Below are positions 18,401-26,021 of a stretch of DNA of 64,000 bases, piece by piece. A program made the translations under genes and the position numbers. The stretch's first letter is position 1, and each line of letters starts with the position of its first letter. The notes below the pieces were generated by a model. That model did no database searches. It saw only the letters and a list, made by a program, of their open reading frames with translations, and had not been told where the DNA came from. Source of the stretch: Paraburkholderia phenazinium (lineage in GTDB: Bacteria; Pseudomonadota; Gammaproteobacteria; Burkholderiales; Burkholderiaceae); assembly GCF_900100735.1 (NCBI RefSeq), contig NZ_FNCJ01000004.1, forward strand, positions 479,365 through 543,364. Reading direction: 5' to 3'.

Positions 18401-19725
18401 GCAGAGAAGTTGAGCCCCGAATCGAACTCGACCTCGAAGACACCGTCGCCTACCCCGTCCGGGCCTTTGAAAATCCCCGGCGCCAGCGTAAACGTGGTCC
18501 GAAACTGAAAGGTCTGGGCCCGTTGCGACGACAGCGGATTGGCCATCGACCAGTTCAGGCTGAAGGCCGTAATGGTGAAATTCAGGCTGGGCGGCGCGAA
18601 CGGAATCGGCGTCCAGCTCATGCCCGGCGAGCTGCCGATCAACACGCTGACCTGATCGATCGTCGCCGGGGAAATGCTGCCCGACAACGACAAGCCCTGC
18701 AGCCCCACGTTGACGAGGAACTGCTGGAGCACGCTGGGCACGCCGGTGAAATAGCTGCCCCCACCGCCCACGAGAGCGACGATCGAATCGGGCGTCAGCG
18801 GCGCGCTGTTGTTGGTGGCACTGAGGCCGATGGCGTACTGGTTCGAGCCGCCGAGCCAGGACGGCGACACCATCACCTGCAGCAGGTACGGCGATTGATC
18901 CACGGACGTCGAGCCGACGCTCAGCAGCGCCGACACGGTAAAGGACGGCGCCTGGCCCGACGTATCATCCGCGCTTTCAGACGGAGCGGGAATGGTCAGC
19001 ATCAAGCTCGGGTTGGCGACCTTCAGATAGAAGATCTCGAACACGCCCTGTTGCAACTGCGCCGTCAGGGTCCCGGTCGGCAGCAGGACCGTTGAGGCGT
19101 TGTAGTCCGACATGTCCAGCACGCCGGAGAGCGCCAGGCTTTGCCCAACCTGGACCGACAACCCGCTGAACAGCGATGCCACCGCCACGGCCGATTGCGG
19201 CATCGGCACGCTGGCCGACACATTCAGCTTGGCGCCGCCGCTGACCTTGAGCCCGCTGCTCTGGGCGCTCCACGGATAGACGCCATCAGCGGTCGAAAAC
19301 ACCATCAGCGGCTTGACCGGGGCGAGCTGGTTGAACGGCCAGCCGTTCATGAACGGGAACGAGTCGGTCCAGGTCCAGGCGCTCGGTGCGCTCGCGATCT
19401 GAACCACCAGCGAAGAGCCGGACACCGCGAACACCAGCGTCGCCGGCACCTGAAGCAGCCCTGCCGCGCCGGGAAACGGCACTACGGCGTTCGTGACAGT
19501 GAAGCTGTCGTTGGCGACCGGGCTCACGTTGGCCGACGACACCGTCACGGTGAAGTCGATGGCCGCCGCCACCTGGAAGGTCGCGCAGAGCTCCTTGTCG
19601 TAGTTCTCCGGCACGGTGACCGAGCCGTCGTTCAGCCCGGCCGTCAGAAACGCGGCGTCCAGCGCGAACGCGGCTGGTCCAGCAGCGGTAATCACGGCTT
19701 GTTGCAGATTGTCGATTGCGCTCAA
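9457..19725 (-). CDS. Giant 3422-aa beta-rich protein with LysM-like motifs; function unknown
   Basis: A single unbroken frame of 3422 codons with normal high-GC third positions, starting 37 bp after the upstream nuclease-fold gene. No signal peptide is visible (start MSAIDNLQQAVITAAGP). Residues ~1–1190 are Ser/Thr/Gly/Val-rich with long alternating polar/apolar strands (e.g. VSVKVTIKIDLGLFSIKISF), as in beta-barrels or elongated lipid-transfer folds. A basic linker (~1205–1245) follows. Two clusters of LysM-like motifs lie at ~1535–1665 (YTVQSADTLTGIAARFSDG; VAGDSFESIGKALGMN; DGDTLASVATLFATT) and ~2140–2280 (SLADVASLYGATPARI; PGDSFASMAAYYGIS). LysM usually binds N-acetylglucosamine polymers, but only the first motif is close to canonical. 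The remaining ~1100 residues mix beta sheet and helices and end in YQAIPAG. I do not recognise the family. A surface, secreted or structural role is a guess. Confidence 0.85.
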   Translation of the reverse strand: MSAIDNLQQAVITAAGPAAFALDAAFLTAGLNDGSVTVPENYDKELCATFQVAAAIDFTVTVSSANVSPVANDSFTVTNAVVPFPGAAGLLQVPATLVFAVSGSSLVVQIASAPSAWTWTDSFPFMNGWPFNQLAPVKPLMVFSTADGVYPWSAQSSGLKVSGGAKLNVSASVPMPQSAVAVASLFSGLSVQVGQSLALSGVLDMSDYNASTVLLPTGTLTAQLQQGVFEIFYLKVANPSLMLTIPAPSESADDTSGQAPSFTVSALLSVGSTSVDQSPYLLQVMVSPSWLGGSNQYAIGLSATNNSAPLTPDSIVALVGGGGSYFTGVPSVLQQFLVNVGLQGLSLSGSISPATIDQVSVLIGSSPGMSWTPIPFAPPSLNFTITAFSLNWSMANPLSSQRAQTFQFRTTFTLAPGIFKGPDGVGDGVFEVEFDSGLNFSASFAGTASLSDFLSTLSGGLVSLPSSISASLANIALTVNGGGKSFNFTSEFNLSLSFLTVGNQPILSVSNGTVSIGASTPADSGSNAASVWQSSIGGQLSVGPFQTLVSLAYDGTVSPSLWTLSASLGQPLSVNDLIVQFFSAGGSYAFPDFLPGTLTIETFSVVAKIPSGSAGKTTYTVDVSFLWDFSLGDQTISNLDSTIGLAYDGSAFSGSVVSKWTYPAINLELDLSYQFEANGNKTLSLAWEGFTATYTSEDKQITFSLKGWTVGALLQALVRTLGNPYFTLDSPWDLLNQISLDGLQLNVSLENGQTNRLSASYQLSSPLNLGFITITKLNFLRSTEGNGKVTLEIEGSSPISDQLGDLMKPGGQDVTEMPPVPGRGSDYFKVFLLVLGQRIGITGSDKFDSTQSVINALAKVPSTNSDTNPVNPNPSGQPDGFPYYNQDNNWLIAGHLGFLQVEGSWTVDAMFVFNDPNLYGLRLALAGPKAGGLANLAIDILYKKITDDIGLFQVDFSFPDAIRKLNLGAVSVTLPQISVQVYTNGDFLIDIGFPYNNDFSRSFALYAIIAGVPVVGGGGFYFGKLSAATATQVPVTTNGTFDPVVVFGIGLQLGLGYSFSAGPLSASFSLTVFGIVEGVIAAWHPYSSSSGTSLTTQSSGALQDQYYFKLTGTIGIIGTLAGKVDFVIIQASVSVNIVLSVQMTYESYREIPITASAYVSVKVTIKIDLGLFSIKISFSFSMTVTASFTIGQNQSAPWDSPGSNAVRSLLFTARSLRAQRVAALAAAVQPRPKRVLREADAKPTLNVLMAPQFTVLAPEGATAYSQQQGAFVFLLAMDASIPGGDGTGDTSFDQLCASFFPWLIDTLSGTNGAAVDLAGVSAQVVSAEQLEAWINALANNANPPLDIASILGFLDSAFFLNFETADYASSSGDKTKFQAGSTIFPVFDGLSLTVPKPDGSGTDPIDFGSYTTVNDAYRAAVADEFAEVETSIEQENNIGSPPANSLTVADDSVESMAALIFVDYFTMIGRQLLQTAQNLLASYAWPLQSTDSIASILAAVNAISPNELDVDDIASPNQNHALSAAKILTTPPLAYTVQSADTLTGIAARFSDGTDKPARWQTTVSSLITANWTARIIQPGVAIDSYTTVAGDSFESIGKALGMNADQLAQVPAIASSTKLLTPAAPMSVAPIAYTSADGDTLASVATLFATTVPLLATASQTVGGLFSVSAEGGLLTLANLQAWTVSDLWTAIADTDQVAQTAGMVSRFLMFGLSLPASDGLTLSDQFLFPTGQSAYGLYQLTGQEFPTPAPAAVTGYAVTVSAATASHGVDLNFVQFDGVASRSAALDLLDSYNNLCTVLSWAQAGNFKPAPGFSAVAPVLLQPKAVATGNYAYWVTSDMAALQTITTRTGGTATSQTQATLWPLPSSVLALTATRQASLDSLFGSLSAELPLLPQFQPQRGQTSPASSQTDYTDLQNWAWATRINFSIKRLPVSGVSSGGSDDTPNGPANAASLPNVYEITGTATADAQTLEQLLSAIDSMSVSMLSGLFVCYEQQTQPPALATLGTQEFLTFIAQTNLSTETNPELAVRGALALGADIPPPRGIGNPPAEFIKLLWEQSTVRSGGYYLFYQVVSDGTGLPADIFDANGNATLSMIATFTATGSTNFGYALPCFVNAFVTTDGINVASDVVQVASLSTSGQSAAVGAQGASLADVASLYGATPARIAADNQTLALTSGAVIPVNGLTHQLTEADLADPAQTLANLAAYYSQGAVTTITGPQIATYNPGVAVALGSVFYIPSVSYKVAAASAPGDSFASMAAYYGISIDAMAVLALPVAGLLRAGAVLTIDTQSFDLRNQLPAGNVSFSLNRVDMGPPPDQSSDPDYAATFMYSLYNTLSAGVQANAFFKASAMGLPFGPQDNEPSDVPSAFASHAEIKQRRRMKLNSAAQAEFIYSQSLGFSKVSTLNPAPAAPADGLPPASANPYVGVGTPCQIALQWQDLFGNTTVTPFTVPPAGYSGALNGSAINLLYTDLLIGLSSWSNTTVNYLYAGTAGQPVLNVNLAFATVLYATSPDEAVKDLALYQKIYFQLNQNYKDLGVPDLSGNAVSMSLSNSLLATPESVLSDTQADQVRSYVSACVQCLQGIVNGGALPDKGPSALLAVPVTLASVASGDIIALDVTLTLSRAAVLVDPQVAAGAGGLAAQSVILPQPDPDTVSGGQPAFLTFSRNFEAAFQNADWQMRIGEGLKASDSNAGSSGTMQLWAVRFGASKGNGIYFNIAQNAPSYYTAAPVATSLVSRTASITEYSSGNAVTLSFTGVDQNQWFQTCLDAIDAFLSASDSTSAFILDQLLGKSDPLIDGYLGAVLEAKDSLATSIAGTVKPILSTSASDASTYEAAKNKLYQQLLNQIGSAYAASAVVLYQVSDASGAGQPDAAGPPDLYGQPQGVIAGNASVNQNFTLSAARIPLGPVTTDGVPADPRLSFFFSTKNTDDEAYVPLTLNFAITHLEFNKATVAGIDGYIDSEWLVFVTGPYIYGLNPVQAANIPVVNRNLPTPPTVQNQLASQSTSVPVVPVDLTGWDYSFVYTYPFAAQDSVQTTMQLNVPNAATRLMAPAAGPDLFTALAQFVTSYPAIAEDFRTYLTKIDADTTDQTVIEAAAHAVQCFAEYLANVATAYAGQLSQARFAAAQAPELIELDFETVLTRNGSGNAVTNLLNVTINGTNASWDQANATISAGGITLPAPVVQILPDSYTPVPTAPTDGLSLLTYLYQETASPTHYLSWDDAEIVQERTVVLPGLDVLLHQNGQSSIRIERNKTLFPLDTSGVSTNPAFIFTTPSVSFSGAAVPRLVHQDFSLENAGNASASLEALLTEFFAGLFEGGNGAVSVEASVTGSFTYPLTGNFPVSLPVCLLPPVLTVVEPAVTPAFVSVLAETVEDWLATQKPNLANGAENSFKLTLFGAGDQQPLLVVNNLYQAIPAG

Positions 19726-19762
19726 GGCCCGATCTCCTCAACGGCGGCGGCAAGGCTGACGG

Positions 19763-21226
19763 CTAGATGTCGGCCACGATGGCGAAATGATCGCTGGTGT
19801 TCTTAAGGTGTCCGTAATTCGCCCAACTGGTCAGGTTGTTGCGAATCCCGATCGTGGTGCCGTTCGGCGCATTGGGCGCCGGCGGGATGGCCGCACCGCC
19901 CACGCCTGCCAGCCAGTTGAACGGATTGGTCATGCCCGAGGCCAGATTGGCCGGCAACGGACCGCCAGCCGGGGCGCCGCCCGGCGTCGGCACGACCTGA
20001 GTGAACGGCACGCCGGTCAGCGTATTCATGGTCGTGGTGCCGTAAGCCGCGCCGCCGACCCGCGGCCAGACCAGAATGTTGTCGACTGACTCAAAATTGA
20101 CGACGAAATCGCTACCGATATAGCCATAGCCGGGATACGGCGAGTTCACCATTGCGGTGGACCACAGGAACAGCGACGCTTCGTCGAGACTGTTGTTCTC
20201 GCGGATATGGGTGCCGAAATAGCCCTTGAACGCGTCGAGCGCGGCGCCGCCCGGTGCGCCGGGCGAGCTCAGCAACGGCTGATATGCGTAGTTCGGCGGA
20301 TTGTTCATGATGTTGTAGACGGGCGCGTTGGCCCCGGTCAGAGGATCGAGCAGTTCCAGATTGAAGTCGCCGCCGATCACCCGCGTCTCGACCAGCCCCC
20401 GTGCCGCAACCACGTCCCGCAAGTAAGTCAGATACGCCAGGAACTGCGCCGGCAGCCCATCCTGCGGAGAGGGATGCACCGAGAAGATCGCCAGGTCGCT
20501 CAGCACCGCGCCCGCCGCGTTGGTACGCGTAAACGTCGTCATATAGGGCTGACGGAACGGGCCGTAATCGACGAACCCGGCCGGCGTCAGCGGATAGGGG
20601 TAGGCCGCCGAAGGCAGGAAGTTGACCCGCGCAGCCAGGGTGCTTTCCAGCATCAGGCCGTTGCCGTTGTGCCCCGCCCCGGCGGGCACCACTCGCGGCA
20701 GGGTGCCTGGCGGCGTGAGCATCGTGCTGAGATCGGGGGTGAACAGGCCGGCCGCCGGATAGTTGTTGAAGAACACGCCTAAGCCCGGCGCCGTGGACGC
20801 CCCGGCCCAGCCACCGACCCAACCGTTGGGACCGGTGAAATAAAGCTGATCGCCGCCGGCCAGCGCCCCTCGGTAAAACACCCCCACCGTTTCACTGCGG
20901 CCCCCTATCCCGACCCGTAAAGGCGGTACGAGCCGCCATCCCCAGGCAGGCGCTGCGGCCCGCAGCAAACCGAGCATGGTGATCAGGCCGGCCATCCCGC
21001 CGCTATTGCTGGCCAGCATGTTGGGCGTCGAATCGCCCGAACTGGCTTCGAGCACGACCAGGATGTCGGGGTTCGCCGCCATCAGCACATTGGACACCAC
21101 GGTACGCCGCACGAGGCTGGCCGCATTGTCGGTCAACCCGCCATGACCGGCGCTGTAGAAAAAGCTCGGATCGTTGATCTTGTTGACGCCGAATTTCTGG
21201 ATGTTCCAGAACAGCACGCGGGTCAT
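19763..21226 (-). CDS. Endonuclease/exonuclease/phosphatase-fold enzyme
   Basis: 487 aa; its ATG overlaps the stop codon of the upstream gene by 4 bp, implying coupled translation. The DNase I-like catalytic set is visible: N8 in VLFWNIQKFG, E60 in DILVVLEASSGD, H in AIFSVHPSPQDG, D and N in VIGGDFNLELLD (~285), and D479-H480 in the terminal NTSDHFAIVADI. These residues bind the metal and cleave a phosphodiester or phosphomonoester. There is no signal peptide. Within the fold the substrate could be DNA, RNA, a phosphoinositide or a sphingolipid; the sequence does not decide. It is embedded between two very large structural-looking genes, so it may be the catalytic part of the locus. Confidence 0.85.
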   Translation of the reverse strand: MTRVLFWNIQKFGVNKINDPSFFYSAGHGGLTDNAASLVRRTVVSNVLMAANPDILVVLEASSGDSTPNMLASNSGGMAGLITMLGLLRAAAPAWGWRLVPPLRVGIGGRSETVGVFYRGALAGGDQLYFTGPNGWVGGWAGASTAPGLGVFFNNYPAAGLFTPDLSTMLTPPGTLPRVVPAGAGHNGNGLMLESTLAARVNFLPSAAYPYPLTPAGFVDYGPFRQPYMTTFTRTNAAGAVLSDLAIFSVHPSPQDGLPAQFLAYLTYLRDVVAARGLVETRVIGGDFNLELLDPLTGANAPVYNIMNNPPNYAYQPLLSSPGAPGGAALDAFKGYFGTHIRENNSLDEASLFLWSTAMVNSPYPGYGYIGSDFVVNFESVDNILVWPRVGGAAYGTTTMNTLTGVPFTQVVPTPGGAPAGGPLPANLASGMTNPFNWLAGVGGAAIPPAPNAPNGTTIGIRNNLTSWANYGHLKNTSDHFAIVADI

Positions 21227-24200
21227 GGACGGTCTCCCGAAACAGGCAACAAGCGGGATTCGGGCGCCGCAAGCTTCGCCGTGAACTGCGTCGCGCTATC
21301 GTTGGCCACCCAGGCGGCGTACCAGCCGAGGCTGCCAGTGTTGTCCGGGTCGCCGAACAGGAAGAACTGGATGGTGGCATCGGGCGGCAGCTTGGCGATG
21401 CCAAGAATCTTCACCGCGATGTCGTCGAGGCGCAGGCAGTAGCCGTAGCGCTCGCTGCCCGCGATCTGCTGACGGATCAGCGAGATCGAACCGACCGCCA
21501 CCTTGAACACCCCTTGCAGGCTGAACAATTTGGCGCCTGGGCTGGCGCCCGGCAGGCTGAGGCCGACGAAGACCGGAGTCTGGGTGGAGCCGGCCGTGCC
21601 CGAGGATGCCCAGGCGAGCAGCAGATCGGAATCGAAACCCGCAGCCGACGCCAACGCGCCGGGGCCGCCCATGGTCACGCGGTACACGACGCCTTGCCAC
21701 GGGTAGCTCAGCGTCGTCAGGTTGAGCGGCGAGGTGACCGGCAGAAAACCGTAGTTGGCCGGCATCTCATTCGGGCCGGCGGTGATGAAGCTCTTCAACT
21801 GCAGGCCGAAGCCCTTGAACAGGCCGTTCTCGCGTGCCGTGCTGGAACTGAGGTCGTAGTTGAGGTTCGAGGTCGAGACCGCAAAGGTCTGCACGTTCGG
21901 CGTCGCATTGGGCGAGCTCAGTGTGATGGTGAAATTCGAGAACGACAGTCCCGCGCCCAGTTGCAGGGCCGGTGTGCCCGCCGCGCTGCCGAACGACAAC
22001 ACATCGAACCCAGTGCCGTCGGTCGCATCGAGGGTCACGAAATCCAGATCGCCCCAGACGATGAAGCGCGACACCGTGGTGTCTGCGTCGCTCGAGAGCG
22101 TGTTGAACTGCACGTGATCGAACGCCACCGCCTGCAACACGTTGCTGTTCAACTGGAAGACGGTGGTCTGGGTCTGCTGGAACACATAGGACCCGGCGCT
22201 CGAATCGTCGCCGCTCTGTGCGACATAGCTGCCGACCAGCACGACCGCGTTGCCCGGCATCTTCGCGCCGTCGCTGACGCCGGGTACCGCGTTGCTGACC
22301 GTCTGCGTCACGGTGGAGCCGAACAGCGTCGCCACCGACAACTGCACCCGGCTTTCGAAATCCGCCAGCCGCGTATTCTCGAACAAGGCCTGCAACAGCA
22401 GCACCGTGAACTGGAAATCCCCGCTGACCGGCACTGCCACGGGCACGTTCGGATCGACGTTGTTGTCGATGTTCTGCTGATAGGCCGGCTGCTCGTAATC
22501 GATCAGCCCGAAGAAGCTCGACTCCCCATCCATATGGAGCGGCGGCGTGGCCGTGGGATCGGCCAGCACGCGGCTGACGGTGAAGCCGAAATGGTGGGCG
22601 GCGAAGCGGGAGAAATCGATGCCGGCCGCAAGACCGGCGATCTCCGGCGGTAGATCCGAGACCGACAGGTCCGCGTTCAGTACGAGTACGCCGTTCCAGT
22701 TCGGGTCTTGCACCAGCGTCGCGAAGTTCTCATAGAACCGCGCCGATGGTTGAGCGGGCTGCGCCTTGGCGATGGCGTCGGCAAGATACGCCTGCAGCCA
22801 TTGCGCGAGTCCGGCATAGGCGATTGACGCGGTGCTCTCCGCGGTATCGGGCGCCAGCGAAAAGTCCTGCGGCGCGGTCCACTGGTTGGGGTTCGTCACG
22901 CGCTCCACCAGCGAGCCGCTGCAGAACTTCAGGATCAGCACATTGGCGTAGCTGCTCGGCGATACCCCGTGCCCGACCTGTGCGCTGAAGGTCCAGCCCG
23001 CGATCTCCGACGTACTGTTGAAAGTGCCGAGATTGACTGGATTCACCGCGACGAGGAACAACTGGTTGGTTTGCAACGCCGATTCGAGCGCGTCGGAAAC
23101 CGGCTGCGCAAACGAAAACGGCAGATAGCCGCCCGCGCCGTTGCTCGATTGCCCTAACAGCACGTTCAGGTACGCACCGGTTGCGGGGTCGCTCGTGACG
23201 AGAAAGCCCTGCGGCGAAGTCGAATACTGCAGCGACGCGTCCTTCGCGCCCAGGTGCCGGGCTTTCCGTACCGCCGATCGCGCTAGATTAGTGGCTGATG
23301 CCTGCGACGAAATGATCTGCTTGCGGGTCGGCGCGACGATCTGACTTTCGTAGTCGGTCAAGGTCTTCGCCGACGCGCTGGTGGTTGGCGTCAGGCTGTA
23401 GGCGATCAGCGGAAACGGCGCCGCGGTGCTGCCCGTAAACGGCAGGAACGGCGGCGTCGAGCCGAGGATCGGCGGCACATCGTTCTGCTGCGCCGCCGTC
23501 ACCCCATAGAGCGGGCTGCCTTCGGGCTGCGCCTGGTACACCGTGGGCGCGCCACCGGACGGCAGCAGCGTGGCCCACGCCGTCTGATAAGCGTCCGTCA
23601 AGCGCGGTTGCAGCGTGCCGCTACCCGACTGCTGCAAACTGGCCGGCGCAAAGGGAAACGTCGGCGCATAGGCCGCTTGCGACGGCACGAAGCACAACAG
23701 GCAGTTTTGTTCGGCGCTGGACGAATAGCTGGGAAAGACGACCGCCTCCGAGCCGAACAAGCCGCCGAGCAGGCCGATCTGCGCGCCGGCCGCGACGCTC
23801 GCCGTGGCGACCTGAGAGGTGCCGGTCGGCGTCAGATAGAGGTTGCGCGATGCGGCTGTGGAAGCAAGCGGCGACAGCGAGGCAAACGCGAAACCGCCGG
23901 CTCGCGCCGGCGGTGTCACGTTGTCCACGTTGGCCCCCACGGGCGTCAGCGTCAGCGCGTTACCTTGCTGGTTCACGTAGGCACTCGGCAATGCGGGCGC
24001 CCCGCTCAACAGCATGCCGCTGCGCAGATAGCCGGCCGCCAGCGCGGCCCCTCCAACCACAATGTTGATCGGATCGCTGGGGTCGACCACAAGTTGGGCC
24101 GCCAGCGTAGCGGGCATTGCACCGAGCGCAAACACCGGGAAGAACAGGGTCTGGTCCTGGGCACCGTCGTAGTAGGCATATTGCAGTCCTAACTGCAGAC

Positions 24201-24843
24201 CCTTCGGCGCACCGGCGAAAACGGTCGCCGTGGACAGCGATGCATTGAACACCGCGCAGCCCGTGCTCTGCCCCGCCACCGGCACCCCCATCCGCACATT
24301 GGTCGCCGCGACGATGATCGTTTTACCGGTTTGCAGATTGATCAACGGGTTGGTCGTCAGCGGATAGCTGAGCAGCAGTTGGGCATTGGCCTCATCGACC
24401 GTCATGACCAGCGAACTCTGGACATTGAAGATCAGATTCGCTCCGAGCACCGCATTCATATTGGTGTTGACGACGTAGTTGTTGAAGCTTTGGCCGAACT
24501 GGAAACCGTAGTTGGCGAAGGTGCCGAAATAAGGCGCCGTGCTGCTCTGCAGCCAGAAAAACGCCCGGTTGGCAGTGATGCTGCTCTTGATGTACGCGCT
24601 CAACTGCTCGGCGAAGCCAGCCGGATCGGTATCGAGAATCGCCGGTCGATCGACGCAGAAAATGTAGGCACCGTTATACGGTCCGCTCAGCGAATCGGTG
24701 AGCCCGATCGTGGCGGGCAAGCTGACCGAAGCCGTCACCAGATACCCGGCCCAGCCCACCGATCCCGCCTCGCGGGTTTCATACAACGCCGTCGGATTCC
24801 CCTTGGGGTCGGCGATTTGCACATACACGGTCGGGTCGGTCAT
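21223..24843 (-). CDS. Large beta-rich protein, 1206 aa, function unknown
   Basis: I chose ATG at 24843 (MTDPTVYVQIADPKGNP); a TTG six codons upstream is possible, and neither has a strong RBS. No signal peptide. Composition matches the 3422-aa neighbour: Ser/Thr/Ala/Gly/Val-rich, few Cys, long runs of predicted strands such as LQLGAGLSFSNFTITLSS. The C-terminal ~150 residues include SLIRQQIAGSERYGYCLRLD and KILGIAKLPPDATIQFFLFG. Like the giant neighbour, it also has helical stretches (FQFTVLLLQALFENTRLADF). The stop overlaps the start of the nuclease-fold gene. I recognise no family. The shared style suggests that the two large proteins are partners or diverged relatives. Confidence 0.85.
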   Translation of the reverse strand: MTDPTVYVQIADPKGNPTALYETREAGSVGWAGYLVTASVSLPATIGLTDSLSGPYNGAYIFCVDRPAILDTDPAGFAEQLSAYIKSSITANRAFFWLQSSTAPYFGTFANYGFQFGQSFNNYVVNTNMNAVLGANLIFNVQSSLVMTVDEANAQLLLSYPLTTNPLINLQTGKTIIVAATNVRMGVPVAGQSTGCAVFNASLSTATVFAGAPKGLQLGLQYAYYDGAQDQTLFFPVFALGAMPATLAAQLVVDPSDPINIVVGGAALAAGYLRSGMLLSGAPALPSAYVNQQGNALTLTPVGANVDNVTPPARAGGFAFASLSPLASTAASRNLYLTPTGTSQVATASVAAGAQIGLLGGLFGSEAVVFPSYSSSAEQNCLLCFVPSQAAYAPTFPFAPASLQQSGSGTLQPRLTDAYQTAWATLLPSGGAPTVYQAQPEGSPLYGVTAAQQNDVPPILGSTPPFLPFTGSTAAPFPLIAYSLTPTTSASAKTLTDYESQIVAPTRKQIISSQASATNLARSAVRKARHLGAKDASLQYSTSPQGFLVTSDPATGAYLNVLLGQSSNGAGGYLPFSFAQPVSDALESALQTNQLFLVAVNPVNLGTFNSTSEIAGWTFSAQVGHGVSPSSYANVLILKFCSGSLVERVTNPNQWTAPQDFSLAPDTAESTASIAYAGLAQWLQAYLADAIAKAQPAQPSARFYENFATLVQDPNWNGVLVLNADLSVSDLPPEIAGLAAGIDFSRFAAHHFGFTVSRVLADPTATPPLHMDGESSFFGLIDYEQPAYQQNIDNNVDPNVPVAVPVSGDFQFTVLLLQALFENTRLADFESRVQLSVATLFGSTVTQTVSNAVPGVSDGAKMPGNAVVLVGSYVAQSGDDSSAGSYVFQQTQTTVFQLNSNVLQAVAFDHVQFNTLSSDADTTVSRFIVWGDLDFVTLDATDGTGFDVLSFGSAAGTPALQLGAGLSFSNFTITLSSPNATPNVQTFAVSTSNLNYDLSSSTARENGLFKGFGLQLKSFITAGPNEMPANYGFLPVTSPLNLTTLSYPWQGVVYRVTMGGPGALASAAGFDSDLLLAWASSGTAGSTQTPVFVGLSLPGASPGAKLFSLQGVFKVAVGSISLIRQQIAGSERYGYCLRLDDIAVKILGIAKLPPDATIQFFLFGDPDNTGSLGWYAAWVANDSATQFTAKLAAPESRLLPVSGDRP

Positions 24844-24966
24844 CTTGGATGCGCTAACCAAATGAATGTTGGAGTTGCCGCCGGCGAACGCCGCGGCACG
24901 CGATCTTCATGAAGCGCTCGCAGCCACGCCGATTGCATTGCCACGTTCCGGTACCGAGCGGCGCCC

Positions 24967-25788
24967 TCAAGGGGACATTCCTCTTGCCTGCGGCGCCAGA
25001 TAACGCCAGGCCGCAAGCGTGCCGTCATATTTCACGCTATGGTGGTCCGACGACGAAAAGCGCCCCCGCAAGGTCACCTCACCCATCTGCACCGGTGTGG
25101 CCGGACGCAACGTCACGACCATGTCCGGCGCGATGCTGACCGTCCCCACCATCGCTCCCTGTGGGAACCGGCTGCTATTGGCTCCCTCAGACAAGCTGGT
25201 CGTGCGGATAAACTGCCCTGCAGTCAGAAATTTCACTTCGACGTTCTGGTTCGCGATGAACTGCAGCGTGATCTCGGCGTTCAACTCCGGTGTCAGCCAG
25301 ACTGTCCAGTGCTTCAGCATCACGGGCGTCGTCCACACCCAGTTGGCGAACTCGCGCCGGTAACGAACCTGTTGCGCCTTGCAATCGTTAGCCGGTCCCT
25401 GACATTGTGTAACAGTGAAATCGCCCTCGAGCGATGACACTTCCCCGGCCATGCCGAAGTGGGCGACCAGGCTGCCCTCCACACCGTTTTGCTGCATCCG
25501 CATGTCGAGCAGGTAGATGTTGTCGAACGGCGTCAAGGTCTGCTCCCCGACCTCCTGCCCGTCGAGCGAGATCGACACGTTCAATGCCGCTGCCTGCCGC
25601 TCGACCATGAAACGCAAGCCCATGACGCCATAGCTCTGCTCGACCGGTACGCCGGGCTCCACCTGGAGGGACTCGAGTTCCGCGCCCATCACAGGCCTTG
25701 CCGGCAAGGCCATCGACATCAGCACGACGACGGCCAACACAGGCCTTGTCGATGCCAGGCGAAACGTTACGACAGTACGCCAGCACAT
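24967..25788 (-). CDS. Exported protein of unknown function, 273 aa
   Basis: The frame extends to 25896, but ATG at 25788 gives a coherent signal peptide: MCWRTVVTFRLAS, then the hydrophobic PVLAVVVLMSMALPA, with likely cleavage after PVMGA. The mature part has beta-rich segments (LNVSISLDGQEVGEQTL, AEITLQFIANQNVEVKF, VTLRGRFSSSDHHSVKYDG) and a probable disulfide pair in VTQCQGPANDCKAQ. It has no recognised domain. It lies 123 bp upstream of the 1206-aa gene on the same strand and is the only member of the cluster with a clear export signal, so it could anchor or chaperone the others at the envelope (inference). Confidence 0.75.
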   Translation of the reverse strand: MCWRTVVTFRLASTRPVLAVVVLMSMALPARPVMGAELESLQVEPGVPVEQSYGVMGLRFMVERQAAALNVSISLDGQEVGEQTLTPFDNIYLLDMRMQQNGVEGSLVAHFGMAGEVSSLEGDFTVTQCQGPANDCKAQQVRYRREFANWVWTTPVMLKHWTVWLTPELNAEITLQFIANQNVEVKFLTAGQFIRTTSLSEGANSSRFPQGAMVGTVSIAPDMVVTLRPATPVQMGEVTLRGRFSSSDHHSVKYDGTLAAWRYLAPQARGMSP

Positions 25789-26021
25789 CCGGACAGAGCG
25801 AGAGACGAGCGCGCGCACGCCGCCGCGCCGATGCTTCGGCACCGGCAGAATCGTGCTGCAGTTGCTAACACCGCCTGTCGTGAGATTGCCTCGCAAATAG
25901 CCCTCCCGCCACCAGGCCCGGATTCAACCAGACGATGTCCGGACGACATTCACGAGGCACGCCTGCAGCCGGATCCACCAACCCGCGGCGGACCAGGCTC
26001 AGGCTTTCCGCGAGCCGTTTC

